A stretch of DNA of 64,000 nt from Streptomyces sp. NRRL F-5123 (GCF_000721495.1 NZ_JOHY01000006.1:186001-250000), one strand, 5' to 3'. Positions 55,294 to 64,000 are shown, counted from the stretch's first letter. Translations and numbers: made by a program. The notes: a model not told the origin generated them from the letters alone.

Positions 55294-56001
55294 ATGTACG
55301 GCCCCGGCATCACCCAGCCGCCGCCCCGGCCCCCGGGTCGCGGCGTCGTGATCGGGCTGCGCGTGCTGTTCGCCGCGCTGCCGGTGCTCTCGATCGGGTT
55401 CCTCGCCTGGACGTCGATGCTGCGGCTGGCCGTGCTGCGGCGCAATCCGGCCGACTGGGCGCTGATGGTGATCGACATCGTCCTGATCATCACCGGTTAC
55501 ACGCTGATCGGGCTCGCGCACGACAACACGGACACCTGGCAGTCGAACGCGGGGACGCTGACGGTGCTGGTCGTCATGTTCGGCACCCCGGCGTATTTCC
55601 TGGTCGCCGACATCAGACGGGGCCCCGGGGGCGCCGCGGGACATCCGGTGCCCAACGGCTACCCGACGCAGAACCCGTACACCAACGGGTACGCCCCGGC
55701 GGCCGGCGGGATGACCGCAGGGATACCCGGGCCCCACGCGATGCCGCAGCAGACGCCCGTCCCGCACCGGACGTCGGCGCCGCACCACACGCCCGTGCCG
55801 AACCACCCGTCGAATCCGGGCATGCCCCACCCGAACGGGCCGGGCTCGTACGGGACCCCGGCGCCCGTGCCGCCGGCACCGCGCGTGCCGGAGCCGTCGA
55901 CGGGGGCGGCGGCGGTCGGGCCGCAGGCACAGCGGATCGACCAAGTGCGTGCGGAGCTGGACGAGTTGAGCGACTACCTCCGCAAGGAGGAGGGCCGGTG
56001 A
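55294..56001 (+). CDS. Membrane protein with Pro-rich cytoplasmic tail, coupled to the kinase
   Basis: A 235-residue protein. After a short Pro-rich start, three to four hydrophobic helices lie within about 15-110. The last 120 residues are Pro/His/Gly-rich low complexity ('PHRTSAPHHTPVPNHP'), ending in a short amphipathic helix 'RIDQVRAELDELSDYLRKEEG'. The family is not recognised, but streptomycete homologues are typically found directly before the kinase gene. ATG at 55294 has AGGAG 7 nt upstream. The stop overlaps the kinase start by GTGA; a functional link with the kinase, as substrate or anchor, is inferred. Confidence 0.75.
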   Translation: MYGPGITQPPPRPPGRGVVIGLRVLFAALPVLSIGFLAWTSMLRLAVLRRNPADWALMVIDIVLIITGYTLIGLAHDNTDTWQSNAGTLTVLVVMFGTPAYFLVADIRRGPGGAAGHPVPNGYPTQNPYTNGYAPAAGGMTAGIPGPHAMPQQTPVPHRTSAPHHTPVPNHPSNPGMPHPNGPGSYGTPAPVPPAPRVPEPSTGAAAVGPQAQRIDQVRAELDELSDYLRKEEGR

Positions 56002-57536
56002 TCGGTCGGCTCGTCGCCGGTCGCTACGAACTGGCCACGGTGATCGGCCAGGGCGGTATGGGCCAGGTGTGGACGGCCTACGACCGGCGGTTGGACCGCC
56101 GGGTCGCGGTGAAGCTGCTGCGGCCCGACAAGGTCGCGGGCGGTGACGAGGCCGGCGAGCTGCGGCAGCGGTTCGACCGGGAGTGCCGGGTCACCGCCCA
56201 GGTCGACCACCCGGGCCTGGTGACGGTGCACGACGCGGGCGCGGACGGCGACGAGCTGTACCTGGTCATGCAGTACGTGGAGGGGGCCGACCTCGGCGAC
56301 CACCTCGCCGAGCACGAGCCGTACCCCTGGCCGTGGGCGGTGGCGGTGGGGGCGCAGCTGTGCGCGGTGCTGGCCGCGGTCCACGCGGTGCCGATAGTCC
56401 ACCGCGACCTCAAGCCGCGCAATGTGATGGTCCGTCCGGACGGCACGATCACGGTGCTCGACCTGGGCGTCGCCTCGGTGATGGACACCGACACCACGCG
56501 GCTGACCCACACCGGCACCCCCATCGGCAGCCCGGCGTACATGGCGCCGGAGCAGGCGATGGGCGGCGCGGTCGGTCCGCGTACGGACCTGTACGCGCTG
56601 GGCGTGGTGCTGCACGAACTGCTCAGCGGGAACGTGCCGTTCGCCGGCACCACGGCGCTCGGCGTGCTGCACCGGCATCTGTACGAGGCGCCGGTGCCCC
56701 TGCGGCGGCTGCGGCCGGAGGTGCCCGAGCCGCTGGAGGCGCTGGTGCTGCGGCTGCTCGCCAAGGACCCGCAGCACCGCCCCGCCGCGGCGCAGGACGT
56801 CTACCAGGAGCTGGCGGCACTGCTGCCGCCGCCCGGTGCGCACCGGACGGCGCTCGGGCCGATGGATCCGACGCGGCCCTTCGTGCGTCCGCAGGCGCCG
56901 TGGCCGGACCGCGTCGCCGCGCCGGCGGTGCCCGCGAAGCCCGTCGTACCGCCCCGGCCCGCGCAGTCGCCCAAGGACACCGACCTGGCCGTGGCCGTGG
57001 ACGAGGTCAAGAGGCTGCTGGACGCCGGCCGGATCACCCAGGCGGTGGACATGCTGGGCGGAATCATCCCGGCGGCGGCCGAGAGGCACGGCGAGCACTC
57101 GCCCGTCCTGCGGGCGTTGCGCAAGCAGTACGCCGCCACGCTGATGGAGGACGGGCAGTACCGCCGGGCGCTGCCCGAACTGCGGCGGCTGTCGGACGAG
57201 TTCGCCTCGCAGTACGGCGGGGCGGACCGCCAGGCGCTGCAGTACCGCTACGAGGCGGCGCAGTGCCTGGAGCACCTGGGCGACCCCAGGGCCGCGCTGA
57301 GCGAATACCGGGTGCTGCTGCCGTACTTCGAGCAGTGGACGGCCACCAGCCCCGGCACACCGCTGGACATCCGCCGCAGAACGGCCCACCTGCTGCTGTC
57401 CATAGGCGACCGCACCGCCGCCCGCGACATCCTGACCCGGCTGCTCTACGACGCCGAGCGGGTGCACGGCCCGCACCACCCCTTCCCGGCCGAGATCCGC
57501 CGGACACTCGCGTGGCTCGGCCAGGTGCACGTGTAG
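55998..57536 (+). CDS. Soluble Ser/Thr protein kinase with C-terminal TPR-like region
   Basis: A 512-residue Hanks-type kinase. Gly loop '[10 protein letters not shown]', catalytic Lys39 ('RVAVKLL'), 'HRDLKPRN' (H135-R-D137), D155-L-G157 (DLG in place of DFG) and 'GSPAYMAPE' show an intact catalytic core. The C-terminal 200 residues hold helical repeats ('[19 protein letters not shown]', '[20 protein letters not shown]') like TPRs. There is no transmembrane helix or PASTA repeats, unlike PknB. GTG start, overlapping the upstream membrane protein. Its substrates are unknown. Confidence 0.93.
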   Translation: MIGRLVAGRYELATVIGQGGMGQVWTAYDRRLDRRVAVKLLRPDKVAGGDEAGELRQRFDRECRVTAQVDHPGLVTVHDAGADGDELYLVMQYVEGADLGDHLAEHEPYPWPWAVAVGAQLCAVLAAVHAVPIVHRDLKPRNVMVRPDGTITVLDLGVASVMDTDTTRLTHTGTPIGSPAYMAPEQAMGGAVGPRTDLYALGVVLHELLSGNVPFAGTTALGVLHRHLYEAPVPLRRLRPEVPEPLEALVLRLLAKDPQHRPAAAQDVYQELAALLPPPGAHRTALGPMDPTRPFVRPQAPWPDRVAAPAVPAKPVVPPRPAQSPKDTDLAVAVDEVKRLLDAGRITQAVDMLGGIIPAAAERHGEHSPVLRALRKQYAATLMEDGQYRRALPELRRLSDEFASQYGGADRQALQYRYEAAQCLEHLGDPRAALSEYRVLLPYFEQWTATSPGTPLDIRRRTAHLLLSIGDRTAARDILTRLLYDAERVHGPHHPFPAEIRRTLAWLGQVHV

Positions 57537-57561
57537 GCGGACGGCGGACACAGGCCGGAGG

Positions 57562-59121
57562 TCACTCGCGGCGCAGCACCACGTAGCCGCCGGCGTCGGC
57601 GACCGTTGCGTAGCGGGCCTGCGGGTGGAGCTGCAGGGCGTAGCCGGCCGGGTCGGTGAGCCAGCCGGAGAGGTTCTCGAAGGCCAGGTAGTCCGGAGCC
57701 CGGCCGCCGGTCTGGCCGACCCAGTAGACGGTGGTGCGCCGGACCAGGCGGCTGATCGGCCCCACGTTCGCCTCCACCGTGGCACCGTCCGGGATGCGGG
57801 CGAGGGCGCGTTCGGCGGCCTGCGTGCCGCCGTCCACCCGGTAGGCGGCCAGGTGCGTGAGTCCCGCCACCGGGAGCTGGGTGCCCAGCGCGACCGCGGC
57901 CCCGAGCGCCGCGGCGGGCAGCGCGCGGGCACCGGCGCGCAGCCACTGCGGCGCCCGGCGGCCGCCCGGTGCGGCTGCCGCGACCTGGGCGGCGCAGTCC
58001 ACCGCGGCGAGGAAGACCACCGGCATGAGCACGGCGTTGTAGTGCCAGGCGGTGCCCCAGTTCTCGGGGTAGTGCGAGACGAAGCGCCATCCCAGGGTCG
58101 GTAGCGCGACCAGCAGCAGCGGGGAGCGCAGCGCGAGCAGTCCGCCGGCCGGCAGCAGCACCCACAGCACCGTGCGCAGCGCCGTGACCGGCGGGATGTG
58201 GCCGGTGAGCGTGCCGTCGCCGTCGATGTGGTTGAACGCGTCGTAACCCGGGCCGTGGAGGAGCGGAATGAGCCAGCCGATCTCCCACGCCGATGCCACG
58301 ATCCCGAAGGCCGCCAGCCGCAGGGCCCAGGGACGGACCCCTCCCCCGCCGGCCGCGCCTCGTAGGGTGTCCTGCCCGGCCCGCAGCCACACCACCGCGC
58401 CGATCATCGCGACCGCCGCGCCGAGATCCTCCTTGACCAGCACCAGCGGCAGCGCCCAGAGCATGGCCGCCGTCCAGCGCCGCAGCAGCACGGCGGCGAG
58501 GGAGGAGGCGAGCAGCGGCACGGCGAAGGCGATCTCGTGGAAGTCGAACTCGACGGCTCGCTGGACGCCCCACGACAGCCCGTACGCGGCGCCGATCGCC
58601 AGCCCGCCGCCCCGCCCGAGCAGCAGTCCCGCCGCCCGTGTCACGGGGACCACCGACAGGGCGAACAGCAGCGCCTGCGCCACGAGCAGCGTCACCGTGG
58701 TCGGGAAGGCCCGGTAGAAGGGCGCGATCAGGGCGACGACGGGGCTGAAGTGGTCGCCCAGCTCGTCGAAGCCGGGGCCCTTGAGGTCGGCGACCGGGGC
58801 GTGCAGGTGGGCGTACCCCTTCACCGCCTGCTCGAAGATCCCGAGGTCCCAGGACATCGTCTCCATCCGGCGGTAGCGGGAGAGCGAAAGTGCCGTGTAG
58901 ACGGCGGCGAAGACCCCGGCGAGCAGCCACGGGTCGGGCCGGGGCGGTTCGGGCCGCTCCCGCCGCCCGCGGCCCGTGGCGGCAGCCGCGTCCGGGCGGC
59001 CGGCAGAGGCATCAGCGGCCTGCGTGCGCGCGGGCGCGGGGATCTCCCGCACGCCGCCGGGCTCCTGGGCCGGGAGCACGGCCTCCGCGCGGTCCCGCTC
59101 GCCGTTGCCGTCGCCGCTCAT
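57562..59121 (-). CDS. DUF2079 membrane protein, copy 2
   Basis: A 519-residue paralogue of the protein at 50532-52154. Shared blocks include 'MSWDLGIFEQAVKGYAHL', 'VEFDFHEIAFAVPLLAS', 'LVLVKEDLGAAV', 'YDAFNHIDGDGTLTGHIP', 'WRFVSHYPENWGTAWHY' and 'TVEANVGPISRLVRRTTVYWVG'. The acidic middle loop of copy 1 is absent. About 60 N-terminal residues are disordered. ATG at 59121 follows AGGA. Convergent with the kinase gene, 25 nt apart. Confidence 0.88.
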   Translation of the reverse strand: MSGDGNGERDRAEAVLPAQEPGGVREIPAPARTQAADASAGRPDAAAATGRGRRERPEPPRPDPWLLAGVFAAVYTALSLSRYRRMETMSWDLGIFEQAVKGYAHLHAPVADLKGPGFDELGDHFSPVVALIAPFYRAFPTTVTLLVAQALLFALSVVPVTRAAGLLLGRGGGLAIGAAYGLSWGVQRAVEFDFHEIAFAVPLLASSLAAVLLRRWTAAMLWALPLVLVKEDLGAAVAMIGAVVWLRAGQDTLRGAAGGGGVRPWALRLAAFGIVASAWEIGWLIPLLHGPGYDAFNHIDGDGTLTGHIPPVTALRTVLWVLLPAGGLLALRSPLLLVALPTLGWRFVSHYPENWGTAWHYNAVLMPVVFLAAVDCAAQVAAAAPGGRRAPQWLRAGARALPAAALGAAVALGTQLPVAGLTHLAAYRVDGGTQAAERALARIPDGATVEANVGPISRLVRRTTVYWVGQTGGRAPDYLAFENLSGWLTDPAGYALQLHPQARYATVADAGGYVVLRRE

Positions 59122-59429
59122 CCGCCGGTCCTTCCGTCGCCTCGGCTGCCCTGCCGCGAAACCGCAGTGCGCACCTTTCGCCCCGTTTCGGGGTGTTACC
59201 AGCTTGGCCACGTGAAGGGTGCGACCTTGCGGCGGCGCGCCGACGCGAGGTCGGGCCGCCGCGACCGGGCCGCCCCGCGGCGACCGGGTGACCAGGTGTC
59301 CCGGCGACCCGGTGGACTGCAGGGCGGGCGCGGAGCCGTAGTCTGCGCCATCGGGGGAAGGCAGTTGACGGACTGTTCTTCCGCTTGTCGCACCTGTCGC
59401 CGTACCGGCCGGACCCTTGAGAGGCGCAC

Positions 59430-60242
59430 ATGGCACCCACGACCACCCCGCCCGCCGGGTCCGGCGCGACCGGCGCGACCCCCCCGACGAGCGTGACGGG
59501 CAGGCCCCCCGCGCCCGCCCGCTCCCACCCCGCCCGGGCACTGGCCTGCGCCGCGGCCCTCGCCGTCCTCCTCGGCGGCGGCCTCGCGGGCTGCAAGGAC
59601 CCGAACGCCCCCGCGGCCGGCGGCAGTGCCTCGGCGTCCTCCGCCGCCGCCCCGGGCAGCACGGCAGGCGCGCCCGGCAGCGCGCTGGCGGCCGCCGGGC
59701 AGCTGACCGTCAAGGGCCGCGCGCCCAAGACCGGCTACTCGCGCGACCGCTTCGGCCCCGCATGGGCCGACACCGACCACAACGGCTGCGACACCCGCGA
59801 CGACATACTCAAGCGCGACCTGCGGCAGACGACCTTCCGCGACGGTGCCAAGCAGTGCATCGTCACCGCCGGGGTCCTGGCCGACCCATACACCGGCACG
59901 CGGATCACCTACAAGCGCGGCGCGAGCAAGGTCGACATAGACCACGCCGTGGCCCTGTCCGACGCGTGGCAGAAAGGCGCCCAGCAGTGGCCGGACGACA
60001 AGCGCCGCGACTTCGCCAACGACCCGCTCAACCTGCTGGCCGTCGACTCGTCCACCAACCGCCGCAAGAGCGACGGCGACACCGCCACCTGGCTCCCGCC
60101 GAACACCGCCTTCCGCTGCGCCTACGTGGCGCGGCAGGTGGCGGTGAAGAAGAAGTACGGCCTGTGGGTGACCTCCGCGGAGCGCGACGCCATGCGCAAG
60201 GTGCTCGGCGGCTGCCCCGCCGAGCGGTTGCCCACGGGCTGA
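59430..60242 (+). CDS. Secreted HNH-type nuclease lipoprotein (DUF1524-like)
   Basis: A 270-residue protein with a long N-terminal region, signal helix (about 38-54) and lipobox 'LAGC', then a Ser/Ala-rich linker. The catalytic domain (about 95-265) shows 'DTDHNGCDTRDDILKRDL', the H-motif 'DIDHAVALSDAWQKGAQQW' and 'FANDPLNLLAVDSSTNRRKSDGD', which match the DUF1524/GmrSD-type HNH fold of secreted streptomycete nucleases. Likely role: extracellular DNA/RNA degradation for nutrition or defence (inference). ATG at 59430 with GAGAGG upstream. Confidence 0.88.
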   Translation: MAPTTTPPAGSGATGATPPTSVTGRPPAPARSHPARALACAAALAVLLGGGLAGCKDPNAPAAGGSASASSAAAPGSTAGAPGSALAAAGQLTVKGRAPKTGYSRDRFGPAWADTDHNGCDTRDDILKRDLRQTTFRDGAKQCIVTAGVLADPYTGTRITYKRGASKVDIDHAVALSDAWQKGAQQWPDDKRRDFANDPLNLLAVDSSTNRRKSDGDTATWLPPNTAFRCAYVARQVAVKKKYGLWVTSAERDAMRKVLGGCPAERLPTG

Positions 60243-60463
60243 CGGCTCAGCCGCGGGGGCGGCCGCCCGCCGGGAATCCGCCGGGCACGGGGCGGGGCAC
60301 GGGCGGGCCACGGGTGGGAAGGCGGCGGGAATACGGCCCCCGGAGGCGGACTGTGCGGATCCTGTGGTGCGGAGTGCTGGATATCGGCGCCCCTGGATCA
60401 ATATCCTCGTGCTCGATCATCACATCAGCATCGTGAGGCTTGTTCCCCTGCCGGGAGGCACCC

Positions 60464-61120
60464 ATGGTCCGCCGCCGCACCGCCGCCGTCTCGATCGCCG
60501 CAGCCGCGCTGCTGCTGGCATCGCCCGCCCTGACCGCGTGCGGATCGGGTCCGGACCGGACCGGTGCCGCGGCCGTGGTGGGCGACCAGCGGATCACCGT
60601 GGCCTCGCTGCAGTCGAAGGTCAACCAGGTGCGCGCGGCGCAGCAGGCGTCCCCGCAGAGCGCCCAGCTGCTCGCCTCCAGCACCAAGCTTTCGACGCAG
60701 ACGCTGACCATGCTCGTGCAGACCGCCGTCATCGAACGGGCCGCGGAAGACGCCGGGGTGACGGTCTCCGAGGAGGAGGCGCAGCAGGACCGGGCTGCCG
60801 CGCTGCAGCAGTTCGGCGGCAGCGAGGCGGCGCTGAACGCCGCGCTGCTCCAGCAGTTCGGCATCGCGCCCGCCGAGGCCGACACCTACTTCCGGACGAA
60901 CGCACTGCTCGGCAAGCTGATCTCCAGCCTCGGCTACCAGCCGGGCAGCGACGGCGGCCAGACCGCCCTGCTCGGCATCCTCACCAAGACCGCGGACAAG
61001 CTAGGCGTCACGATCAACCCGCGCTACGGCACCTGGGACAAGAAGAAGGCCAGCATCGGCGACACCTCCGACGCCTGGGTGATCACCAAGACGCCGTCCT
61101 CGGCGGCGCCGGTCGCGTGA
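60464..61120 (+). CDS. SurA-N-like lipoprotein
   Basis: A 218-residue lipoprotein with signal and lipobox 'LTAC'. The mature part reads 'AAVVGDQRITVASLQSKVNQVR...TLTMLVQTAVIERAAEDAGVTVSEEEAQQ', the SurA N-terminal chaperone pattern. No PPIase (parvulin) domain follows; the protein ends with a short tail. In streptomycetes this gene stands next to mazG, as here (35 nt apart). A general extracytoplasmic folding helper is plausible. ATG 60464 has GGGAGG at 5 nt; an earlier in-frame start adds 8 residues. Confidence 0.88.
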   Translation: MVRRRTAAVSIAAAALLLASPALTACGSGPDRTGAAAVVGDQRITVASLQSKVNQVRAAQQASPQSAQLLASSTKLSTQTLTMLVQTAVIERAAEDAGVTVSEEEAQQDRAAALQQFGGSEAALNAALLQQFGIAPAEADTYFRTNALLGKLISSLGYQPGSDGGQTALLGILTKTADKLGVTINPRYGTWDKKKASIGDTSDAWVITKTPSSAAPVA

Positions 61121-61142
61121 GGCCGTTGTCGGACCCTCGCGG

Positions 61143-61148
61143 TACGTT
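61143..61148 (+). promoter_or_regulatory. Putative -10 of mazG (leaderless start)
   Basis: TACGTT ends 6 nt before the GTG start of mazG. No Shine-Dalgarno and no good -35. Confidence 0.4.
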
Positions 61149-61154
61149 CGAGGG

Positions 61155-62222
61155 GTGAACGACTCCGCTTCCGACTCCACCGCCGTTCCCGGCACCGCCC
61201 CCGCGGGCGGCGCCGGCCGGCTGGTCCTGCTCACCACCAGCCATCGGGTGGCTCCGGGACAGCTGTCCTGGCCCGCGTGGCAGGCGCTGCGCGGCGCCGA
61301 CCGGGTGCTGTGTCCCGACACGGGGCATCCCCAGCTGCCCTTCCTGCACGAGGCAGGGGTGGCCGTGGAGATCGCCGCGCCCACCGGTCGCGAGCTGGTG
61401 GAGGCGGCGGCCGGGGGCCGTACGGTGGTGTATCTGCCGGCGGACGGCGGGGAGGGCGACCGGGCGGTCACCGCGGAGCTCGCCGCGCTCGGCGGTTCCG
61501 GCCGGGTCGAGATGCCCGACCTGGAGCTGCTGCCCGGCTCGTACGACCTGCCGGGCGCACGGTTGCTGGATCTCGTCCAGGTGATGGACCGGATCAGGAC
61601 AGAGTGCCCCTGGAGCAGCCTGCGCACGCACGAGGACCTCGCCAAGTACGGCATCGAGGAGATGTACGAGCTGGTCGAGGCGATCGAGGAGGGCGACCGG
61701 GCGGCGGTCCGCGAGGAGCTGGGGGACGTGCTGCTCCAGGTGGTCTTCCACGCCGCCATCGCCGAGGGGGACCCGGACGAGCCGTTCGGCATCGACGACG
61801 TGGCGGCCGGCCTGGTCGACAAGCTGATCCACCGCCATCCGCACATCTTCGGCGACGAGATCGCCGAGACGCCCGAGCAGGTGCAGGCCAACTGGATACG
61901 GCTCAAGGGTGTCGAGAAGGCCCGCGAGTCGGTCACGGACGGAGTGCCGCTCGCCTCCCCGGCCCTGGCACTGGCCGCCAAGCTCGCCGGAAGGGCGCGG
62001 CAGGCCGGGCTCCCGCTGCCCGTAACCCCGCCCGCCCCGCTCTACGACGACGAGAGCGCGCTCGGCGACCACCTGCTGGCCGAGGCCGCCACCGCCCAGT
62101 CGTCCGGCATCGACCCCGAGGCGGCCCTGCGGCACGCGGCACGCCGCTACCGTACGGCGATACGCGCCGCCGAGTCCGAGGCGCGGGCCGCGCAGGACGG
62201 GCCCCCGGGGCAGCAGCCGTAG
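61155..62222 (+). CDS. mazG: Nucleoside triphosphate pyrophosphohydrolase
   Basis: A 355-residue MazG protein that hydrolyses NTPs to NMP and PPi, a house-cleaning and stress role. MazG motifs: 'ECPWSSLRTHEDLAKYGIEEMYELVEAIEEGD', then 'EELGDVLLQVVFHA', giving the metal-binding Glu/Asp set. A second, weaker half follows. The N-terminal 120 residues carry a divergent tetrapyrrole-methylase-like fold fragment ('LVLLTTSHRVAPGQLSWPAWQAL'), common in actinobacterial MazG. GTG start at 61155. Confidence 0.93.
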   Translation: MNDSASDSTAVPGTAPAGGAGRLVLLTTSHRVAPGQLSWPAWQALRGADRVLCPDTGHPQLPFLHEAGVAVEIAAPTGRELVEAAAGGRTVVYLPADGGEGDRAVTAELAALGGSGRVEMPDLELLPGSYDLPGARLLDLVQVMDRIRTECPWSSLRTHEDLAKYGIEEMYELVEAIEEGDRAAVREELGDVLLQVVFHAAIAEGDPDEPFGIDDVAAGLVDKLIHRHPHIFGDEIAETPEQVQANWIRLKGVEKARESVTDGVPLASPALALAAKLAGRARQAGLPLPVTPPAPLYDDESALGDHLLAEAATAQSSGIDPEAALRHAARRYRTAIRAAESEARAAQDGPPGQQP

Positions 62223-62252
62223 CCGCCGCACCCGGCACGGGGGCGTGTCGCG

Positions 62253-62258
62253 TACGGT
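62253..62258 (+). promoter_or_regulatory. Putative -10 of the P450 gene (leaderless start)
   Basis: TACGGT ends 6 nt before the ATG of the P450 gene. A GGGG next to the ATG is too close to work as a ribosome site. Confidence 0.4.
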
Positions 62259-62264
62259 CGGGGG

Positions 62265-63542
62265 ATGACCGACGGCGCCGCCATGCCCGAGCTCTTCACC
62301 TGGGAGTTCGCCACGGACCCCTACCCGGCTTACGCCTGGCTGCGCGAGCACGCCCCCGTCCACCGCACGACGTTGCCCAGCGGGGTCGAGGCCTGGCTCG
62401 TCACGCGGTACGCCGACGCGCGCGAGGCGCTGGCGGACCCGCGGCTGAGCAAGAACCCGGTGCACCACGCGGAGTCGCCCGGCGCGCGCGGGAAGACCGG
62501 CATCCCGGGGGAGCGCAGCGCTGACCTGATGACGCACCTGCTGAACATCGACCCGCCCGACCACACCCGGCTGCGGCGCCTTGTCTCCAAGGCCTTCACC
62601 CCCCGCCGGGTGGCGGGCTTCGGGACACGGGTGCAGCAGCTGACGGACCGTTTCGTGGACGGTTTCGCGTCGCGCGGGGAGGCGGACCTGATCCACGAGT
62701 TCGCCTTCCCGCTCCCCATCTACGCCATCTGCGACCTGCTGGGCGTGCCCGCCGAGGACCAGGACGACTTCCGGGACTGGGCAGGCATGATGATCCGGCA
62801 CGGCGGCGGTCCGCGCGGCGGCGTCGCGCGCTCGGTCAAGCGGATGCGCACGTATCTGACGGAGCTGATCCACCGCAAGCGCGCCGAACTGGCCGCCGGC
62901 GCCGCAGGCGGCCCGCCCGACGACCTGATCTCCGGTCTGATCCGGGCCTCCGACCACGGCGAGCACCTGACGGAGAACGAGGCCGCGGCCATGTGCTTCG
63001 TGCTGCTCTTCGCGGGGTTCGAGACCACCGTCAACCTCATCGGGAACGGCACCTACGCGCTGCTGCGCAACCCGGAGCAGCGCGCGGCCCTCCAGCAGGC
63101 CGTCGTGACGGGGGACCAGGGCCTGCTGGACACCGGGATCGAGGAACTCCTCCGCTACGACGGCCCCGTCGAGCTGGCGACCTGGCGCTACGCCACCCGG
63201 CCGGTCGAGATCGGCGGCGTGCCGATCGCCCAGGGCGACCCGGTCCTGGTGGTGCTCGCGGCGGCCGATCGCGATCCCGCCCGCTTCGCCGACCCGGACC
63301 GGCTCGACCTCGCCCGCAGGGACAACCCGCATCTCGGGTACGGGCACGGCATCCATTACTGCCTCGGAGCGCCGCTGGCCCGCCTGGAAGCCAGAACGGC
63401 GCTCGCGACCCTGCTCACCCGGCTGCCCGACCTGCGACTCGCCGCGGAACCCGGCGATCTGCGCTGGCGCGGCGGCCTGATCATGCGCGGCCTGCGGACG
63501 CTGCCGGTGGCCTTCACCCCCGAGGCCCCGCAGACGAACTGA
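62265..63542 (+). CDS. Cytochrome P450 (CYP105/107-like soluble class)
   Basis: A 425-residue soluble bacterial P450. I-helix 'LLFAGFETTVNLIGNG' carries the oxygen-binding acid/Thr pair, K-helix E-x-x-R is in 'EELLRYDGPVELATWR', and the haem ligand Cys366 lies in 'GYGHGIHYCLGAPLARLE'. 'DPPDHTRLRRLVSKAFTPR' is the C-helix haem contact. It needs a separate ferredoxin; none is adjacent. It is inserted between mazG and rpfA, which makes it accessory; substrate unknown. Exact CYP family needs alignment. Confidence 0.95.
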   Translation: MTDGAAMPELFTWEFATDPYPAYAWLREHAPVHRTTLPSGVEAWLVTRYADAREALADPRLSKNPVHHAESPGARGKTGIPGERSADLMTHLLNIDPPDHTRLRRLVSKAFTPRRVAGFGTRVQQLTDRFVDGFASRGEADLIHEFAFPLPIYAICDLLGVPAEDQDDFRDWAGMMIRHGGGPRGGVARSVKRMRTYLTELIHRKRAELAAGAAGGPPDDLISGLIRASDHGEHLTENEAAAMCFVLLFAGFETTVNLIGNGTYALLRNPEQRAALQQAVVTGDQGLLDTGIEELLRYDGPVELATWRYATRPVEIGGVPIAQGDPVLVVLAAADRDPARFADPDRLDLARRDNPHLGYGHGIHYCLGAPLARLEARTALATLLTRLPDLRLAAEPGDLRWRGGLIMRGLRTLPVAFTPEAPQTN

Positions 63543-63543
63543 C

Positions 63544-63618
63544 GTGACGTCAACCCCGTGACCGCGACGTGACGACCGCTACATCGACTTGTGATCCGTT
63601 GGCCAACCCCGCTACGTT
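63544..63618 (+). promoter_or_regulatory. Candidate rpfA promoter with GTGAC repeats
   Basis: TTGTGA (63589-63594) and TACGTT (63613-63618) are 18 nt apart. Upstream, GTGAC occurs at 63544, 63558 and 63569, and GTTGGCCAAC (63598-63607) is a 10-bp palindrome between the hexamers. GTGAC half-sites resemble those of Crp, which is known to control rpfA in S. coelicolor; no complete Crp palindrome is visible here. Confidence 0.4.
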
Positions 63619-63678
63619 CTGCGGTCAACGCGAGGCGTGCGAAGGCTGCGCGCAACGGCACCGATGAAAGGCGACCGT

Positions 63679-64000
63679 ATGCTCTCCGCCAACGGCAGGC
63701 ACCGACGCCCCCGCCCGGCCCCCGCGGCCATGGTGACGGTGGCGGCGACCGGTGCGGGACTCGCGCTGCCCCTGCTGGGCGCGGGCGCCGGAGCCGCGCA
63801 GGCCGCGGACGGCGGCACCTGGGACAAGGTCGCGATATGCGAGAGCGGCGGGCAGTGGGACGCCACCTCGGACAACGGCGTCTTCGGCGGCCTCTCGCTC
63901 ACCGAGGACGTGTGGATCCGCTACGGCGGCCTCCTCTACGGCCCGCGGCCCGACCTCGCCTCACGAGCCCACCAGATCAAGGTGGCCGAGAAGATCCTGG
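63679..64000 (+). CDS. rpfA: Resuscitation-promoting factor, RpfA type (partial at 3' edge)
   Basis: About 107 N-terminal residues are visible before the window ends. A signal peptide runs to 'AGAAQAA', and the Rpf domain starts at 'DGGTWDKVAICESGG' with the catalytic Glu, then 'NGVFGGLSLTEDVWIRYGG'. The usual 'GGLQF' is 'GGLSL' here. LysM or other C-terminal domains lie outside the window. ATG 63679 has AAAGG 6 nt upstream; an in-frame ATG at 63664 is possible. The spacer to the P450 gene is only 136 nt. Confidence 0.88.
   Translation, partial: MLSANGRHRRPRPAPAAMVTVAATGAGLALPLLGAGAGAAQAADGGTWDKVAICESGGQWDATSDNGVFGGLSLTEDVWIRYGGLLYGPRPDLASRAHQIKVAEKIL

Overview
The window is very GC-rich, gene-dense DNA from an actinomycete, almost certainly a member of the Streptomycetaceae. 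Evidence: many GTG starts, ATGA/GTGA overlapping starts and stops, promoters lying directly against start codons, two resuscitation-promoting-factor genes, a galTEK operon, and a gene order that, as I recall it, follows the Streptomyces core (S. coelicolor around SCO3157 to SCO3097, inverted here). There is no prophage, insertion sequence, rRNA or CRISPR array. The two edge genes are partial.

Region 1 (1-20.9 kb) is mostly housekeeping. It holds a partial FAD oxidoreductase, a MarR regulator, a penicillin-binding protein, protein O-mannosyltransferase, rsmI, a zinc-ribbon protein, tatD, rpfB, ksgA, ispE, an ABC-F ATPase, a membrane-anchored PQQ-type propeller, a LuxR-type regulator whose receiver lacks its phospho-acceptor, the galTEK operon and a second LuxR-type regulator. 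Region 2 (20.4-31.8 kb) holds a MarR regulator divergent from a SAM methyltransferase, then pth, bL25 (rplY), prs, glmU and tRNA-Gln on the minus strand, a desaturase/TetR pair with a palindromic operator candidate, and ppc.

Region 3 (32-42 kb) is the accessory part. After an orphan histidine kinase and a coiled-coil protein comes a cluster of polymorphic-toxin-type domains. One gene is a WHH-type HNH nuclease fused to a SUKH domain. The next joins a YrhB/Imm35-like domain, a long repetitive Pro-rich linker, a deaminase-like domain and a SUKH-4 domain. Then come two paralogous lipoproteins and a YwqJ-type deaminase translationally coupled to a SUKH-3 protein. None of the toxin-like proteins has a visible secretion signal. 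This is the best candidate in the window for an under-described system.

Region 4 (42-64 kb) holds a MacB/FtsX-type ABC exporter, mfd, a TolB-like propeller with a tandemly duplicated promoter, two paralogous DUF2079 membrane proteins, a lipoprotein with a duplicated domain, a HTH/N6-methylase/specificity fusion with a changed catalytic motif, a membrane protein coupled to a soluble Ser/Thr kinase, a secreted HNH nuclease lipoprotein, a SurA-like lipoprotein, mazG, a cytochrome P450 and the start of rpfA.

Coordinates are anchored on stop codons. Starts were chosen from Shine-Dalgarno sequences or from -10 hexamers 6-7 nt before the start codon. Function calls come from recognised motifs, not from database searches.
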